Part shown: in pieces, positions 9,131 to 18,105 of the stretch | Numbering within the stretch: position 1 is the stretch's first letter | How the letters are laid out: each line of letters starts with the position of its first letter | Assembly (NCBI GenBank): GCA_002716355.1 | Contig: PBAU01000008.1 | Location: forward strand, 1 to 50,456 | Length of the DNA stretch: 50,456 nt | DNA from: a bacterium | GTDB lineage: Bacteria; UBP7; UBA6624 | Reading direction: 5' to 3' | The notes under the pieces: generated by a model | Database searches by the model: none | The model's input: only the letters and a program-made list of their open reading frames with translations | What the model was told of the DNA's origin: nothing | Position numbers and translations under genes: made by a program

Positions 9131-10000
9131 ATGAGTAGATATGAATTAAATATAGGTTTAGCAAGACAACTTTGTGGAGGCGTGATCATGGATGTTGTGA
9201 ACTCAGATCAAGCAAAAATTGCTGAAAATTCTGGAGCATGTGCAGTCATGGCTTTAGAAAGAGTTCCTGCGGATATACGCTCTAATGGAGGAGTTGCAAG
9301 AATGTCTGACCCCAAACTTATTGAGGAGATCAGAGAATCAGTCACAATTCCTGTGATGGCTAAATGCAGAATTGGGCATATTGCAGAAGCAAGAATGCTG
9401 GAATCAATTGGTGTTGATTTCATAGATGAATCAGAGGTTCTAACGCCGGCAGATGAAGAATTCCATCTACCAAAACACAAAATTGAAGTCCCAACGGTAT
9501 GCGGAGCAAGAAACCTAGGAGAAGCACTTAGAAGAATAGATGAAGGAGCCGCACTTTTAAGAACCAAAGGTGAAGCTGGAACAGGAAATGTTGTTGAAGC
9601 TGTAAGGCATATGAGGCTTATTAAATCAGAACTTAAAAACTTACTTAGTGAAAAAAACATCTCTTCAGCAGCAAAAGAGCATCGAGTTAGTGAAGATTTG
9701 ATAAAAAGAATCATCAAAAACAATGGCCTTACTGTTCCTAACTTTGCAGCTGGCGGTATCGCAACACCTGCAGATGCATCACTAATGATGACCCTTGGAG
9801 CAGAAGCAGTGTTTGTAGGAAGCGGCATATTCAAAAGTGAAAACCCTCCATTGGTTGCTAAAGCCATAGTTGATTCAGTAAACCACTGGAATGACGCTGC
9901 AAAACTTGTTGATATATCAAGAGGCTTAGGTGAACCTATGAAAGGCTTGGACATACATCTCTTAAAACAAGAGGAAAGACTTCAGGAAAGAGGTGTCTAG
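9131..10000 (+). CDS. pdxS: Pyridoxal 5'-phosphate synthase, PdxS (synthase) subunit
   Basis: PdxS builds PLP from ribose 5-phosphate, glyceraldehyde 3-phosphate and ammonia in the DXP-independent route; PdxT supplies the ammonia. The 289-residue TIM barrel is very well conserved. It has D21 in [14 protein letters not shown]78 in [10 protein letters not shown] (ribose-phosphate Schiff base) and K146 in [12 protein letters not shown] (second catalytic lysine), plus [14 protein letters not shown] near the phosphate site. The ATG has a good ribosome site (AAAGGAGAAAAAAA). The 3' end overlaps pdxT by 8 bases. DXP from the neighbouring dxs is not a substrate of this route, so the proximity to dxs is probably incidental. 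Confidence 0.98.
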   Translation: MSRYELNIGLARQLCGGVIMDVVNSDQAKIAENSGACAVMALERVPADIRSNGGVARMSDPKLIEEIRESVTIPVMAKCRIGHIAEARMLESIGVDFIDESEVLTPADEEFHLPKHKIEVPTVCGARNLGEALRRIDEGAALLRTKGEAGTGNVVEAVRHMRLIKSELKNLLSEKNISSAAKEHRVSEDLIKRIIKNNGLTVPNFAAGGIATPADASLMMTLGAEAVFVGSGIFKSENPPLVAKAIVDSVNHWNDAAKLVDISRGLGEPMKGLDIHLLKQEERLQERGV

Positions 10001-10550
10001 AGTCATAGGGATCGCAGGACGGCAAGGCAATTGCCAAGAACATAAAAATATCCTAGACTCACTTGGCTTTAAAAATAAAATCGTCATTGATGGAAAGGAT
10101 ATAAAAGGACTAACGCATTTGATACTTCCTGGTGGAGAGTCAACCACACAAGAAATGCTTTGGCGAAAAACAGGACTCTGGCAAGAAATTAAGAAATTTG
10201 ATAATCCCGTATTAGGAACATGTGCTGGCGCAATACATATTGCAAAAATAAAAAAAAACAGCATAACATGTACTAGAAATGCATTTGGAAACCAAAAAGA
10301 AAGCTTTTACAAAGAAATGAATTTCTTTTTTCAGGATGAAAAAAAAACACTTAAAGCAATGTTCATTAGAGCTCCAAAAATCAACATATCAAATATAGAA
10401 AAAGTTAAAATCCTGTCGTCTTTTACATTAAAAGGAAATGAAGAAGAGCATATAGCTGTTATGAAACTAGGAGAAAGACATTGGTTGTCATCATGTCATC
10501 CTGAAGCAGTTGGCGACGATACGCTTCATAAGGCATTTTTAAAATCATGA
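9993..10550 (+). CDS. pdxT: Pyridoxal 5'-phosphate synthase, PdxT glutaminase subunit
   Basis: PdxT hydrolyses glutamine and channels ammonia into PdxS. This 185-residue class-I glutamine amidotransferase has [14 protein letters not shown] (oxyanion region), the nucleophile C77 in [22 protein letters not shown] and the terminal His/Glu pair in [11 protein letters not shown]. The frame opens with a GTG at 9993 that overlaps the end of pdxS by 8 bases, consistent with coupled translation of the two partner subunits. The N terminus ([12 protein letters not shown]) is close to the GVLALQG-type start of the family. The last bases overlap tmk in an ATGA junction. Confidence 0.95.
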   Translation: MSRVIGIAGRQGNCQEHKNILDSLGFKNKIVIDGKDIKGLTHLILPGGESTTQEMLWRKTGLWQEIKKFDNPVLGTCAGAIHIAKIKKNSITCTRNAFGNQKESFYKEMNFFFQDEKKTLKAMFIRAPKINISNIEKVKILSSFTLKGNEEEHIAVMKLGERHWLSSCHPEAVGDDTLHKAFLKS

Positions 10551-11170
10551 AAGCAAAAAAAGGAAGATTTATAACGATAGAAGGAGGAGAAGGAACTGGA
10601 AAAACAACACTAATTAAAAATTTAAAAGAAATAATCAATTCAAAAAATATTAAGTGTTGCATAACTAGAGAGCCTGGAGGCACAAGCATCGCAGAAGCCT
10701 TAAGGCTTGCCTTGGTTAATAATGATCTTGACCTAGATCAAGAAATTGACATAATTTCATTTGCAAGAAGCGAACATGTGACAAGGTTGATAAACAAAGA
10801 ACTTAATAATGGTAATTGGGTTTTATCTGATAGGTTTTTTGATTCAACATTAGCTTATCAAGCTCTAATGGAGCCTAAAAGATTCAAAGAAATTGAACAA
10901 TATTGCTTTCTTGCTGCTGGTTCATGTATTCCTGATTTAACAATTTGGCTTGACTTGGATCCCAAAATAGGCCTAAAAAGAGCTAAAGACAAGAATAAAT
11001 TTGAAGAAAAAACTTTAGATTTTCATAAAAAACTAAGAGAAAATTTTTCAAAAATAAGTGACATTTATCCACAAAGAGTGATCAAGATCAATATTAAAAA
11101 TCGAAACATAAATGAAGTTACAAACTTAGCACATTCAGTGATAAGAGGACGTTTTTCTGAATTCAAATGA
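10547..11170 (+). CDS. tmk: Thymidylate (dTMP) kinase
   Basis: Tmk phosphorylates dTMP to dTDP using ATP, an essential step in making dTTP. The 207-residue protein has the P-loop FITIEGGEGTGKTT at residues 8-21, the family signature REPGGTSIAE, the DRFFDSTLAYQ segment (DR-[YF]-x-dS-x-AYQ) and the LDLDPKIGLKRAKDK segment before the lid. It overlaps pdxT by 4 bases and holB by 4 bases (both ATGA). The tmk-holB pair is a very common bacterial arrangement and supports the holB call for the divergent next gene. Confidence 0.97.
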   Translation: MKAKKGRFITIEGGEGTGKTTLIKNLKEIINSKNIKCCITREPGGTSIAEALRLALVNNDLDLDQEIDIISFARSEHVTRLINKELNNGNWVLSDRFFDSTLAYQALMEPKRFKEIEQYCFLAAGSCIPDLTIWLDLDPKIGLKRAKDKNKFEEKTLDFHKKLRENFSKISDIYPQRVIKINIKNRNINEVTNLAHSVIRGRFSEFK

Positions 11171-12048
11171 ATTCAACATTAAAAAAACCTAAGGGCTTCA
11201 TTTTAATTAATGGTATATCCATTCAAGAAAACAAAAAATTATCAATATCTATTGCTAATCAGCTAATCACAAATGAAAACAGCAATCATGACTTGAAAAT
11301 TGTAGATCTTTATACAGATGACAAAGATAAACAAAAATATCCCTGGATTAATAAAAAAAACTATCATCCAAGATTGTCAAGATTTTGGAATGAAGAACCA
11401 ACAAACGCATTAAACTTCTTTAAAACGCTACCGAGATTCAATAAAGTTAAAGTGATGATTATCCATGGCTTTGACCTGCTTGCTAATGCAGATACGAGCA
11501 ACACTATACAGAATAATCTACTGAAACCTTTAGAGGAGATAAAGGACACTCATGTAGTGATAGCAAATTGCATAAAAACAAATGTAATACTTCCCACAAT
11601 AATCTCAAGAGCAACACTAATAAAAAACAACCATTTAATTGAATCGGAAACAAGAGAGGCTTATTCAATTTGTGAAAAAAATGGACTTGAGTTTGATGAA
11701 AAATTAAATGATAAATCACTTATGCTGATAGCTCAAGAATGGAGAAAGCTAACAAACGGAAATATGCAACAAAAAATACTTGCATCCAGTATCCTTTCTG
11801 GCAAAAACCTAATTGGAAAAGATGATGAATTCAAGCATAAATGGCTGGAGGAAATAGGAGTTGATCCAAAAGTTTTGAAATCATTAAATGAAAGAATCTT
11901 TTACGCCATTATTGAATTCCTAATTAAAACAAATGATAATTCAGATTTAATTTTAGAGCTTTCAAAATGGAAACAACTGAAATCTTCCTCAAACATTAAC
12001 AGTTCATTAAACCTAATGGCGATCCTTACAGCTGAATTAAAAAATTAA
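11167..12048 (+). CDS. holB: DNA polymerase III subunit delta' (clamp loader), divergent
   Basis: The 293-residue protein is a weakly conserved member of the clamp-loader family. The recognisable core reads VMIIHGFDLLANADTSNTIQNNLLKPLEEIKD followed by NVILPTIISRATLI, which matches the delta' pattern in which sub-subunits lack ATP hydrolysis but keep the SRC-like arginine finger (here SRA). No Walker A is seen, as usual for delta'. The four-cysteine zinc module found in many delta' proteins is absent. Its place directly after tmk, overlapping by 4 bases, is the strongest support. It ends 4 bases inside the convergent lptD gene. No other family fits better. Confidence 0.8.
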   Translation: MNSTLKKPKGFILINGISIQENKKLSISIANQLITNENSNHDLKIVDLYTDDKDKQKYPWINKKNYHPRLSRFWNEEPTNALNFFKTLPRFNKVKVMIIHGFDLLANADTSNTIQNNLLKPLEEIKDTHVVIANCIKTNVILPTIISRATLIKNNHLIESETREAYSICEKNGLEFDEKLNDKSLMLIAQEWRKLTNGNMQQKILASSILSGKNLIGKDDEFKHKWLEEIGVDPKVLKSLNERIFYAIIEFLIKTNDNSDLILELSKWKQLKSSSNINSSLNLMAILTAELKN

Positions 12049-14258
12049 AAACCTTGTTCAAGTTGACTTTGACCAGGAATAGTTGTAACCACAAAACCTT
12101 CATTTCCATGAGCCATACCAAGAGGCTGATCGCTGAAAGCTTTAATTCCCCATGTAAACATTAAAACATCATCAAACCTTCTCCATGACAGCTGCCAAAA
12201 TGTACAACAATTTTCTTTTGTTACAAGAACCTCATCTAAAAGTGGCTCATTGCTATTGAACCTATGATTCATCGACAAACCAACTCTAAATCCAGTATTA
12301 AGCTTTGCTGTGACTTTTGACTGAAGGGTTTTTAACTTAAAGCCCCAATTCTGCATATCCCAAGCTGTATTCATTGACCATTCAAGCTTTCCTCGCTTAA
12401 TTGTTTGTATCCTTAAAGACAGGTCTCTCGGCTGATCATTCACAAGAGACCATCCCCAATTTAAAGACAACCTGCTATGCTTAGACGGTGTAGAGGAGTA
12501 AGTCAAAGAGGGGTCGTAAATGCTATTTTTCATAAAATCAAAACCTGTAGTGAACCTAAAGTCCGTTCCCAAGCTTGATCTAAATCCAGTTTGCCAAGAT
12601 AAATTATTTGTTTTTGAAGCTATGTTTGTTGTAATCGGGTTTGTTCCATGTATATCTCTGTATTGGTGACTAAAAGTTGTATTCCATTCAGAAGACAAGG
12701 GTAAACTTAAAGTAAAAGATGGCTGTATCGAATATTGAGCGTCACCTGTATCAAAAATACCTTGAACTAAAGAATTTCTAGCAGTCAGGGATGAATGCTT
12801 TCCAATCTGCAAAACTTGATTTTGAGAAAAAGTGATTTTGGCTTCACCTAATTCAGTTTTTGGATCTGGGTTTTGCGGTGTAGTTATTGCAGGTCCAAAC
12901 TTTGTTTTTGAAGCCTCAAATCCAATCCTGTTGATAGCCAAAGCTCTTCCAATTGAATTATCCCAAAGAGAATTAGAAAGACCTAGTTTTAATGAAGGCA
13001 ACTGGTCTCTAAAAGGTCTATTTTCATCATCCGTATAAGAATCTCCATCCGGATCTGATTTTTTAGAAAAATTTAAAGACCAATTTTTAATATACCCTGA
13101 AGCACTTCCAGAAATAGTACTGGTAACCTGAAGCTCCTCGTCAGCAGCAATCTGACTCAATGAGTTTCTAGAAGAGAAATTTCCTGAACTTCTCCACGAT
13201 ACAGAACCGATTTTCCTGCTATCCTTAAGCACCAAGGAATAATTTTTCTGATCTGAAAAAGAATTTTTATTCGTTCTCCAGCTACCATTAATGTCAGTTT
13301 TTGTTCCATTACCCTGATCCCATGCAAGATTAAAACTAGCATTTTCATCATTTCTCCTCTCTGAACCAGAAAAAGAATTTGGCAAATAAGTGTCATTCTT
13401 ACTATATGACATATTCCCAATAAAATCACCAATTTTTATCTGCTGCTTAAAATTAGCTATCTGGTTTTTCTGATTAGTTCCAGGATCTTCTGAAGAGTTA
13501 TACAAAAAAGAACCTAAGCCACCCAGTAAAGATGACCAATAGCTTGACGTTAGACCTTTCTTATCTCCCTTTTTTTCTGTCCAGTCATACATCAACCCTC
13601 CTACAAATTGAGGATTGACTGTGTAATACCAAGAACTCTTGACAAACTTACCTTCAGTATTATTCTTTCCAACTGTTATGTTTATAGCTCCATTTCTTGA
13701 TTTCAAATCCAGATATATATATGGAAAATACATCACTGGCACTCCACCCATCCAAAATATAGCGCCCCAAGCCTCTATCTTTTCTTTTGGAACGACATAA
13801 CTTTTACGACTTGTGAGCTCCCACTCCTTATTGCATGGAGGAAGACATGAAGTCATTCTTGAAGATTTCAATACAAATGCATTTGCTCGACCCTCATAAC
13901 TTTGAGCCTCAAAATAAAAGGGGTATTCTTTTTCACCAGGGAAAAAACCCCTGGCATTATTGAATTTGAAATAATCTGCCTGCGTGTCATAATCCATAGA
14001 TTCCGCATAAACCATATATTCAGGTTTTTCGATTAGAACATTCCCGTTAGCTATTATTTGTTTTTGAGTGTAGTCCAGAACTAATTCATCAGAACTTATC
14101 TCCCAGTCCTCCCAAGATAAAGAAACCCCTCCAATTCCAATCCATAAATTACCTTCATCTAAAATTTCCAATTTTTCAGCTTTGATTGGAATCTCCTCGC
14201 AGGAGATATTAAACAATGGCACAAAAAGCAACATAAAAATAAATATTTGCTTTTTCAT
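12045..14258 (-). CDS. lptD: LPS-assembly outer-membrane protein LptD
   Basis: LptD is the outer-membrane barrel that inserts lipopolysaccharide into the outer leaflet. The 737-residue protein begins with a signal peptide (MKKQIFIFMLLFVPLFNIS), then an OstA/LptA-like beta-jellyroll (WEISSDELVLDYTQKQIIANGNVLI) up to about residue 110, then a long beta-barrel rich in alternating strands. Cysteines are placed as in LptD: C20 after the signal peptide, C138/C142 at the domain junction and an adjacent CC pair at 684-685 near the C terminus (NCCTFWQLSW), allowing the inter-domain disulfides. It overlaps lptG by 4 bases upstream and holB convergently by 4 bases. Clustering of lptD with lptF/lptG makes an export unit. 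LptE is not visible. Confidence 0.93.
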   Translation of the reverse strand: MKKQIFIFMLLFVPLFNISCEEIPIKAEKLEILDEGNLWIGIGGVSLSWEDWEISSDELVLDYTQKQIIANGNVLIEKPEYMVYAESMDYDTQADYFKFNNARGFFPGEKEYPFYFEAQSYEGRANAFVLKSSRMTSCLPPCNKEWELTSRKSYVVPKEKIEAWGAIFWMGGVPVMYFPYIYLDLKSRNGAINITVGKNNTEGKFVKSSWYYTVNPQFVGGLMYDWTEKKGDKKGLTSSYWSSLLGGLGSFLYNSSEDPGTNQKNQIANFKQQIKIGDFIGNMSYSKNDTYLPNSFSGSERRNDENASFNLAWDQGNGTKTDINGSWRTNKNSFSDQKNYSLVLKDSRKIGSVSWRSSGNFSSRNSLSQIAADEELQVTSTISGSASGYIKNWSLNFSKKSDPDGDSYTDDENRPFRDQLPSLKLGLSNSLWDNSIGRALAINRIGFEASKTKFGPAITTPQNPDPKTELGEAKITFSQNQVLQIGKHSSLTARNSLVQGIFDTGDAQYSIQPSFTLSLPLSSEWNTTFSHQYRDIHGTNPITTNIASKTNNLSWQTGFRSSLGTDFRFTTGFDFMKNSIYDPSLTYSSTPSKHSRLSLNWGWSLVNDQPRDLSLRIQTIKRGKLEWSMNTAWDMQNWGFKLKTLQSKVTAKLNTGFRVGLSMNHRFNSNEPLLDEVLVTKENCCTFWQLSWRRFDDVLMFTWGIKAFSDQPLGMAHGNEGFVVTTIPGQSQLEQGF

Positions 14259-15349
14259 CTTGGCATTCTTCTCAATAAAAAGAAGCCCAGGGTGAGGAAT
14301 ATCAAATTAGGCATCCATGCAGCTGCAACAGGATTTATAAGATCTTGATACCCTAAAGATTTAAAAATATTCAAAAAACCAAAAAACATGCCAAAAAGAC
14401 CCAAACCCAAAAAAACATTCGAATAACCTCTAGATATTCCACCCCATAAAGATAGCGGAAAAACAACTAATGTTAAAAGTATAGCACTTAATGGTAAAGA
14501 CATTTTCAAATGAAGATTCAATAACAAATGAGCTGTTTCTGAACGATTTTGGCCCCATTCTGAAGCTCTTTTGATATCTTGTTGCAAGTCTGGCGTATAC
14601 CTTTCAAGAGCCTGTCCAGGAACCTTTAACGAGTTAATGAGATCCAAGCTTAACAAACCTTCCATAGATTCAAAAGGTTGTGAGGGTATTGAGTCATAAT
14701 AATCACCAAGAACAGGGTACTCAATCCCACTTTGGAACGTTAAGCTATCCTCATCTATATATGCAGATCTAGCCAAAAGTAAACTCTCTTTACTTTCATC
14801 AACACTTGACAAAACCATAATGTTTTTAGCCAAATTTCTTGTTTTGTCATGCTTGCCTATAAAAACAATTGTTCCATCTGAGTGAGAATAAATTAAATTT
14901 TCCTTAATCTCTTTATCATCAATTTGCTCAGGTGCATATCTTGAAATTAATTCGTTATATTTGCTTAATGTTTTTGGAACTAACTTTTCCCCAAAATAAT
15001 AATTCACTACACAAATGAATGAAGCAAGGACCATAAGAGGCATAAGCATTTTTTTTGGATCCATTCCAGATGTAATTAAAGCTCTGTATTCAAGATCTCT
15101 TTCAATGCGTCCTAAACCTGTCAAAAGACCTAAAACAAGCGCAATTGGTAATGTGTGAAATGTCCAATATGGTATTCTCAAATATAACATCTCAAGAACA
15201 ACCTTAACAGGTATTTTTCTATCAACAATAATTCCTACTAATTGATAAAAATCAGTTCCTAAAAGCTCTAAGCCTAATATTGCTATAGTAAAAAGAAAAA
15301 CAGGAGGAACCACCTCTCTTAAAGTGTAAAAATTTAACTTTTTAAACAT
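14255..15349 (-). CDS. lptG: LPS export permease of the YjgP/YjgQ family (LptG-like)
   Basis: This 364-residue inner-membrane protein has the family layout: two N-terminal membrane helices separated by a short loop (PPVFLFTIAILGLELLG, then IPYWTFHTLPIALVLGLL), the conserved GRIERDLEYRALITSGMDP coupling loop that contacts the LptB ATPase, a periplasmic beta-jellyroll of about 150 residues, and three more helices near the C terminus (HLKMSLPLSAILLTLVVFPL). With its partner it forms the transmembrane part of the LptB2FG transporter that extracts LPS from the inner membrane. It overlaps the upstream partner by 8 bases and lptD by 4. The F-versus-G assignment is by gene order only. Confidence 0.88.
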   Translation of the reverse strand: MFKKLNFYTLREVVPPVFLFTIAILGLELLGTDFYQLVGIIVDRKIPVKVVLEMLYLRIPYWTFHTLPIALVLGLLTGLGRIERDLEYRALITSGMDPKKMLMPLMVLASFICVVNYYFGEKLVPKTLSKYNELISRYAPEQIDDKEIKENLIYSHSDGTIVFIGKHDKTRNLAKNIMVLSSVDESKESLLLARSAYIDEDSLTFQSGIEYPVLGDYYDSIPSQPFESMEGLLSLDLINSLKVPGQALERYTPDLQQDIKRASEWGQNRSETAHLLLNLHLKMSLPLSAILLTLVVFPLSLWGGISRGYSNVFLGLGLFGMFFGFLNIFKSLGYQDLINPVAAAWMPNLIFLTLGFFLLRRMPR

Positions 15350-16457
15350 TTTTCCTCTTTAAGAAAAGTAAAAATAAAATTCCAATGATCAAAAATATCG
15401 CATTAGGCAACCATCCTGCAAACAAGGGGGGAATCGACATGGTGTAACCTAAAGCCCTGCCAACACCAATCAACCCCCAATAGACAGTAAAAGACACAAC
15501 AGCAACAAAAAAAGCTGAGGTTCTTCCAGATTGACCCATGGACAAAGCAAGCGGGAATGCAAAAATTACAAAAATTAAATTAGCAAAAGGCAGGCTATAC
15601 CTATAATAAAGCTCAGTTTCCTCCCTGGCTAAAAGTCTTTTTGGGTAAAAAGATCTTGATTTGTGGTTTTCTACTTTCTCCTTCAGTGTGGAAGCATTGT
15701 CAACTAATGGACTGTCTATAACTGGAATTGAACCTGAGAACTCTCTGCTCAAATCAATTTCTGCTTTTTTAAAATTTTGAAGGATCTTTATCCTGCTTCC
15801 CTCATCAGAAAATTTAATTGATTGGCCTTCGTTTAATTGTAAAATTTGATTTTCAATATTGCCACTTTCAGCTCTGACCAGCTCTCTCGGAGAGTTCATT
15901 AAATTTAACTTAAGTATCCTTATATCACGTATTGTTCCTTCCTGTGATATGTCCCCAAAATAATAGTACATATTATTTGGACCGGAAACAAACTTTCCAG
16001 GCTCGACTCTTTTAATCAAATCACTTTGGCTAAATTTTGCTACTATTTCAAAATATTCAGTTAAAGAGTCCTTCATGTATTTCTCTTGTATAAAAAACGA
16101 AAATAAAGAAATCAAAACACCAACAAAAGCAAACCTATAGAAAATAGAAGATTTTGAACATCCAGAAGTTCGTACAGCTCTAAACTCGCCATCTTGAATC
16201 AATCTCGAAACAGAAAGAAAAATTGCAAAAAGAAGAGATACAGGAAGTGCAAAAACAATCCAAAAAGGCAATCTTAAAAACAACATGTGAAATATAACAA
16301 AAATTGGAACCTGTTTAGATGAAACTAAATCAATCATCTGATAAAGATCCATTGCCAAAATAGCAAACAGAAGAAAACCGAAAAGAACAGCAAAGAAGGG
16401 ACCTAAGAATTCATTAAAAAGCCATTTATCTAATATGCGATTTCTTATAGAAAACAC
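15342..16457 (-). CDS. lptF: LPS export permease of the YjgP/YjgQ family (LptF-like)
   Basis: This is the 371-residue sister of the downstream permease, with the same order: helix 1 (GPFFAVLFGFLLFAILAMDL), helix 2 (LPFWIVFALPVSLLFAIFLS), the coupling loop RLIQDGEFRAVRTSGCS, a periplasmic domain from about 100 to 260, and a C-terminal helix trio starting YYRYSLPFANLIFVIFAFPLA. The frame opens with GTG at 16457; a GAGG lies upstream but rather far. pyrF ends 23 bases before it on the same strand. Together with the next gene and LptD it would carry LPS to the surface; LptB, LptC and LptA are outside the window. Confidence 0.88.
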   Translation of the reverse strand: MFSIRNRILDKWLFNEFLGPFFAVLFGFLLFAILAMDLYQMIDLVSSKQVPIFVIFHMLFLRLPFWIVFALPVSLLFAIFLSVSRLIQDGEFRAVRTSGCSKSSIFYRFAFVGVLISLFSFFIQEKYMKDSLTEYFEIVAKFSQSDLIKRVEPGKFVSGPNNMYYYFGDISQEGTIRDIRILKLNLMNSPRELVRAESGNIENQILQLNEGQSIKFSDEGSRIKILQNFKKAEIDLSREFSGSIPVIDSPLVDNASTLKEKVENHKSRSFYPKRLLAREETELYYRYSLPFANLIFVIFAFPLALSMGQSGRTSAFFVAVVSFTVYWGLIGVGRALGYTMSIPPLFAGWLPNAIFLIIGILFLLFLKRKNV

Positions 16458-16480
16458 AGGCTATTGAACCTCAAGCCAGA

Positions 16481-17170
16481 TCAAGAAAACAGCTCCTTTT
16501 CAAATAATTTCATCTTATGAATTACATCATTTTTGGAAGAGTTATAAAGAGCTCTTCCTATAACAAGCCAATTCGCACCATCGTCAATAGCATCCTTTGG
16601 GGTAGTAATTCTTTTTTGATCATCCGTTAAATCACCCTTGAATCGGACACCTGGAACCCAAATTTTGCAATTAGGAAAATTTGCTCTTATAACTTTGACC
16701 TCAGAGCCTGAACAAACAAAATTTTTCAAGCCAGCATCCCAGCTATAAGAAAGCATAAGGTTAAATGAATCACTAATTTTTTGTCCAGTAAAAGAATGCC
16801 AAGATCTTGAGGAAACGCTTGTGAGAACCCCTACTCCTATTGGACATAAAGAAGACCCTCCTCCTTCAACAGCTGCCGAAACCATATCCTTGCCTCCTGA
16901 CATATGTATTGTCATGTAATCAACATTCTGCTTAGAAAGAGATTTTGTAGCCAAAAAAACAGTATTAGGAATGTCATGAAGTTTCAAGTCAAGGAAAACA
17001 ATTTTATTTTTGTTTTTAATATAATCAATCACCCCAGGCCATTCATGAAATAGAACAGGTCCAACTTTAAAAGAACCCACCCATTCAGAAAAAAAATCAA
17101 TCCACTTGACCGCCTCTGATTGAGAACCAGTGTCAAGAGCTAATGAGATAGGAAAATTTTTACCAGACAT
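16481..17170 (-). CDS. pyrF: Orotidine 5'-phosphate decarboxylase
   Basis: PyrF makes UMP from OMP, the last step of de novo pyrimidine synthesis. The catalytic DxKxxD motif appears in VFLDLKLHDIPNTV, followed by GVGVLTSVS, the phosphate-loop VPGVRFKGD and VIGRALYNSS. The frame is open up to an ATG at 17236, but that would overlap pyrD by 46 bases and add a non-homologous leader. The ATG at 17170 (MSGKNFPISLALDTG) starts at the normal family N terminus, gives 229 residues and leaves 20 bases after pyrD, so I prefer it. The pyrD-pyrF order supports both calls. Confidence 0.95.
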   Translation of the reverse strand: MSGKNFPISLALDTGSQSEAVKWIDFFSEWVGSFKVGPVLFHEWPGVIDYIKNKNKIVFLDLKLHDIPNTVFLATKSLSKQNVDYMTIHMSGGKDMVSAAVEGGGSSLCPIGVGVLTSVSSRSWHSFTGQKISDSFNLMLSYSWDAGLKNFVCSGSEVKVIRANFPNCKIWVPGVRFKGDLTDDQKRITTPKDAIDDGANWLVIGRALYNSSKNDVIHKMKLFEKELFS

Positions 17171-17190
17171 TTTTAAATAACAAAATTTTA

Positions 17191-17925
17191 TTACCTTTTT
17201 ACAATTAAACTCTTTACTTTCCGCGGATTGAAACACACAGAACCTAATGAAATATGGTTTGATCCTGCAGACATGTAAAGAGACACATCTTTAAAATTTT
17301 GAACACCTCCACCAGCAATTATTTCCAAATCATCCCCCCATCTACTACGTACAGTCTCTATTAAACCTAAAGCATAGGGTTTCAGGGATGGTCCAGAAAG
17401 CCCCCCACGGCCATCAACAGGAAGAGTATTACATAAATGTATTTGTTTAAACCCAACTTCATCAATCAAAAAACTAAGATCTTTCTCTTCTATGAGCGGA
17501 CTGACTTTTGCTATACACCATTTTCTTTTTTTGGAACCCAGAAATAAAGGTAAATCATCCCAATTAACATCGTCATCAGAAACATTAGGGCAACTTAAAT
17601 TAAACTCCAATGAAACACAATCATCAATCATTCGTGCCATCTTTTTCCAATCATCCTTTTTTATCGCAGCAATAGACAAAACCTCATTTGCTTGAAGTCT
17701 ATTCAAGCCAACTACCAAACCCTCATTTGGCAAACCCAGACGATTAGTCCAGCCTTTTAGTTCAGAGCTATAGCGAAGAGTTTTTGCAATTCTCCACAAT
17801 CTTGTAAGCCAACCTCCTCTGTAATCAAGAGTCCAAGTTCCAGTTACTGACACACAAGGATGAAAGACATCCTTATTTGAATACTTGAGATAATTGCCAA
17901 AAGGAGCTGCAATAAAATAATGCAT
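17191..17925 (-). CDS. pyrD: Dihydroorotate dehydrogenase, compact form
   Basis: The enzyme oxidises dihydroorotate to orotate with FMN. Family marks include APFGNYL at the N terminus, GTWTLDYRGG, the NRLGLPNEGL segment, LEFNLSCPN (FMN and substrate contact), LCNTLPVDGRGGLSGPSLKPYAL and the phosphate-site GGGV followed by ISLGSVCF. At about 244 residues it is shorter than typical PyrD proteins (about 300-340) and starts right at the barrel without the N-terminal helices of the membrane-bound class 2 enzymes. The frame opens with GTG at 17928, immediately followed by an ATG at 17925, which I take as the start. It lies just before pyrF, so the last two steps of UMP synthesis are paired. The physiological electron acceptor cannot be read. 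Confidence 0.85.
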   Translation of the reverse strand: MHYFIAAPFGNYLKYSNKDVFHPCVSVTGTWTLDYRGGWLTRLWRIAKTLRYSSELKGWTNRLGLPNEGLVVGLNRLQANEVLSIAAIKKDDWKKMARMIDDCVSLEFNLSCPNVSDDDVNWDDLPLFLGSKKRKWCIAKVSPLIEEKDLSFLIDEVGFKQIHLCNTLPVDGRGGLSGPSLKPYALGLIETVRSRWGDDLEIIAGGGVQNFKDVSLYMSAGSNHISLGSVCFNPRKVKSLIVKR

Positions 17926-18040
17926 CACAAACTAACCAAACCTACAGAAGATACTTCTTGAACAGAATCAAAAATACAAAACAAACTAAAGTTGAAAGAA
18001 TAAGAAAAGGCTAAACTAAACAATTTCGTGCACCACGCTA

Positions 18041-18067
18041 TTGTATTTTATTTTTTTGTTCTATAAT
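18041..18067 (+). promoter_or_regulatory. Candidate sigma70-type promoter for the Ig-repeat lipoprotein
   Basis: A perfect TATAAT lies at 18062-18067 with TTGTAT 15 bases upstream at 18041-18046, in the 180-base gap between the divergent pyrD and lipoprotein genes. Transcription would begin near 18074, giving a leader of roughly 30 bases that contains an AAAAAGG ribosome site 8-9 bases before the ATG at 18106. The short spacer is the weak point. Confidence 0.5.
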
Positions 18068-18105
18068 TGTTTGGTTATCTCATAAGAGATAAAAAGGATA
18101 AAACT

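Noticed and set aside
9208-9954. Long open frame antisense to pdxS (248 codons)
   Set aside because: It mirrors the codon pattern of the well-conserved pdxS, has no ribosome site and no recognisable protein features.
17168-17236. Longer pyrF start at 17236
   Set aside because: It would overlap pyrD by 46 bases and add a leader unlike the family; the ATG at 17170 fits better.
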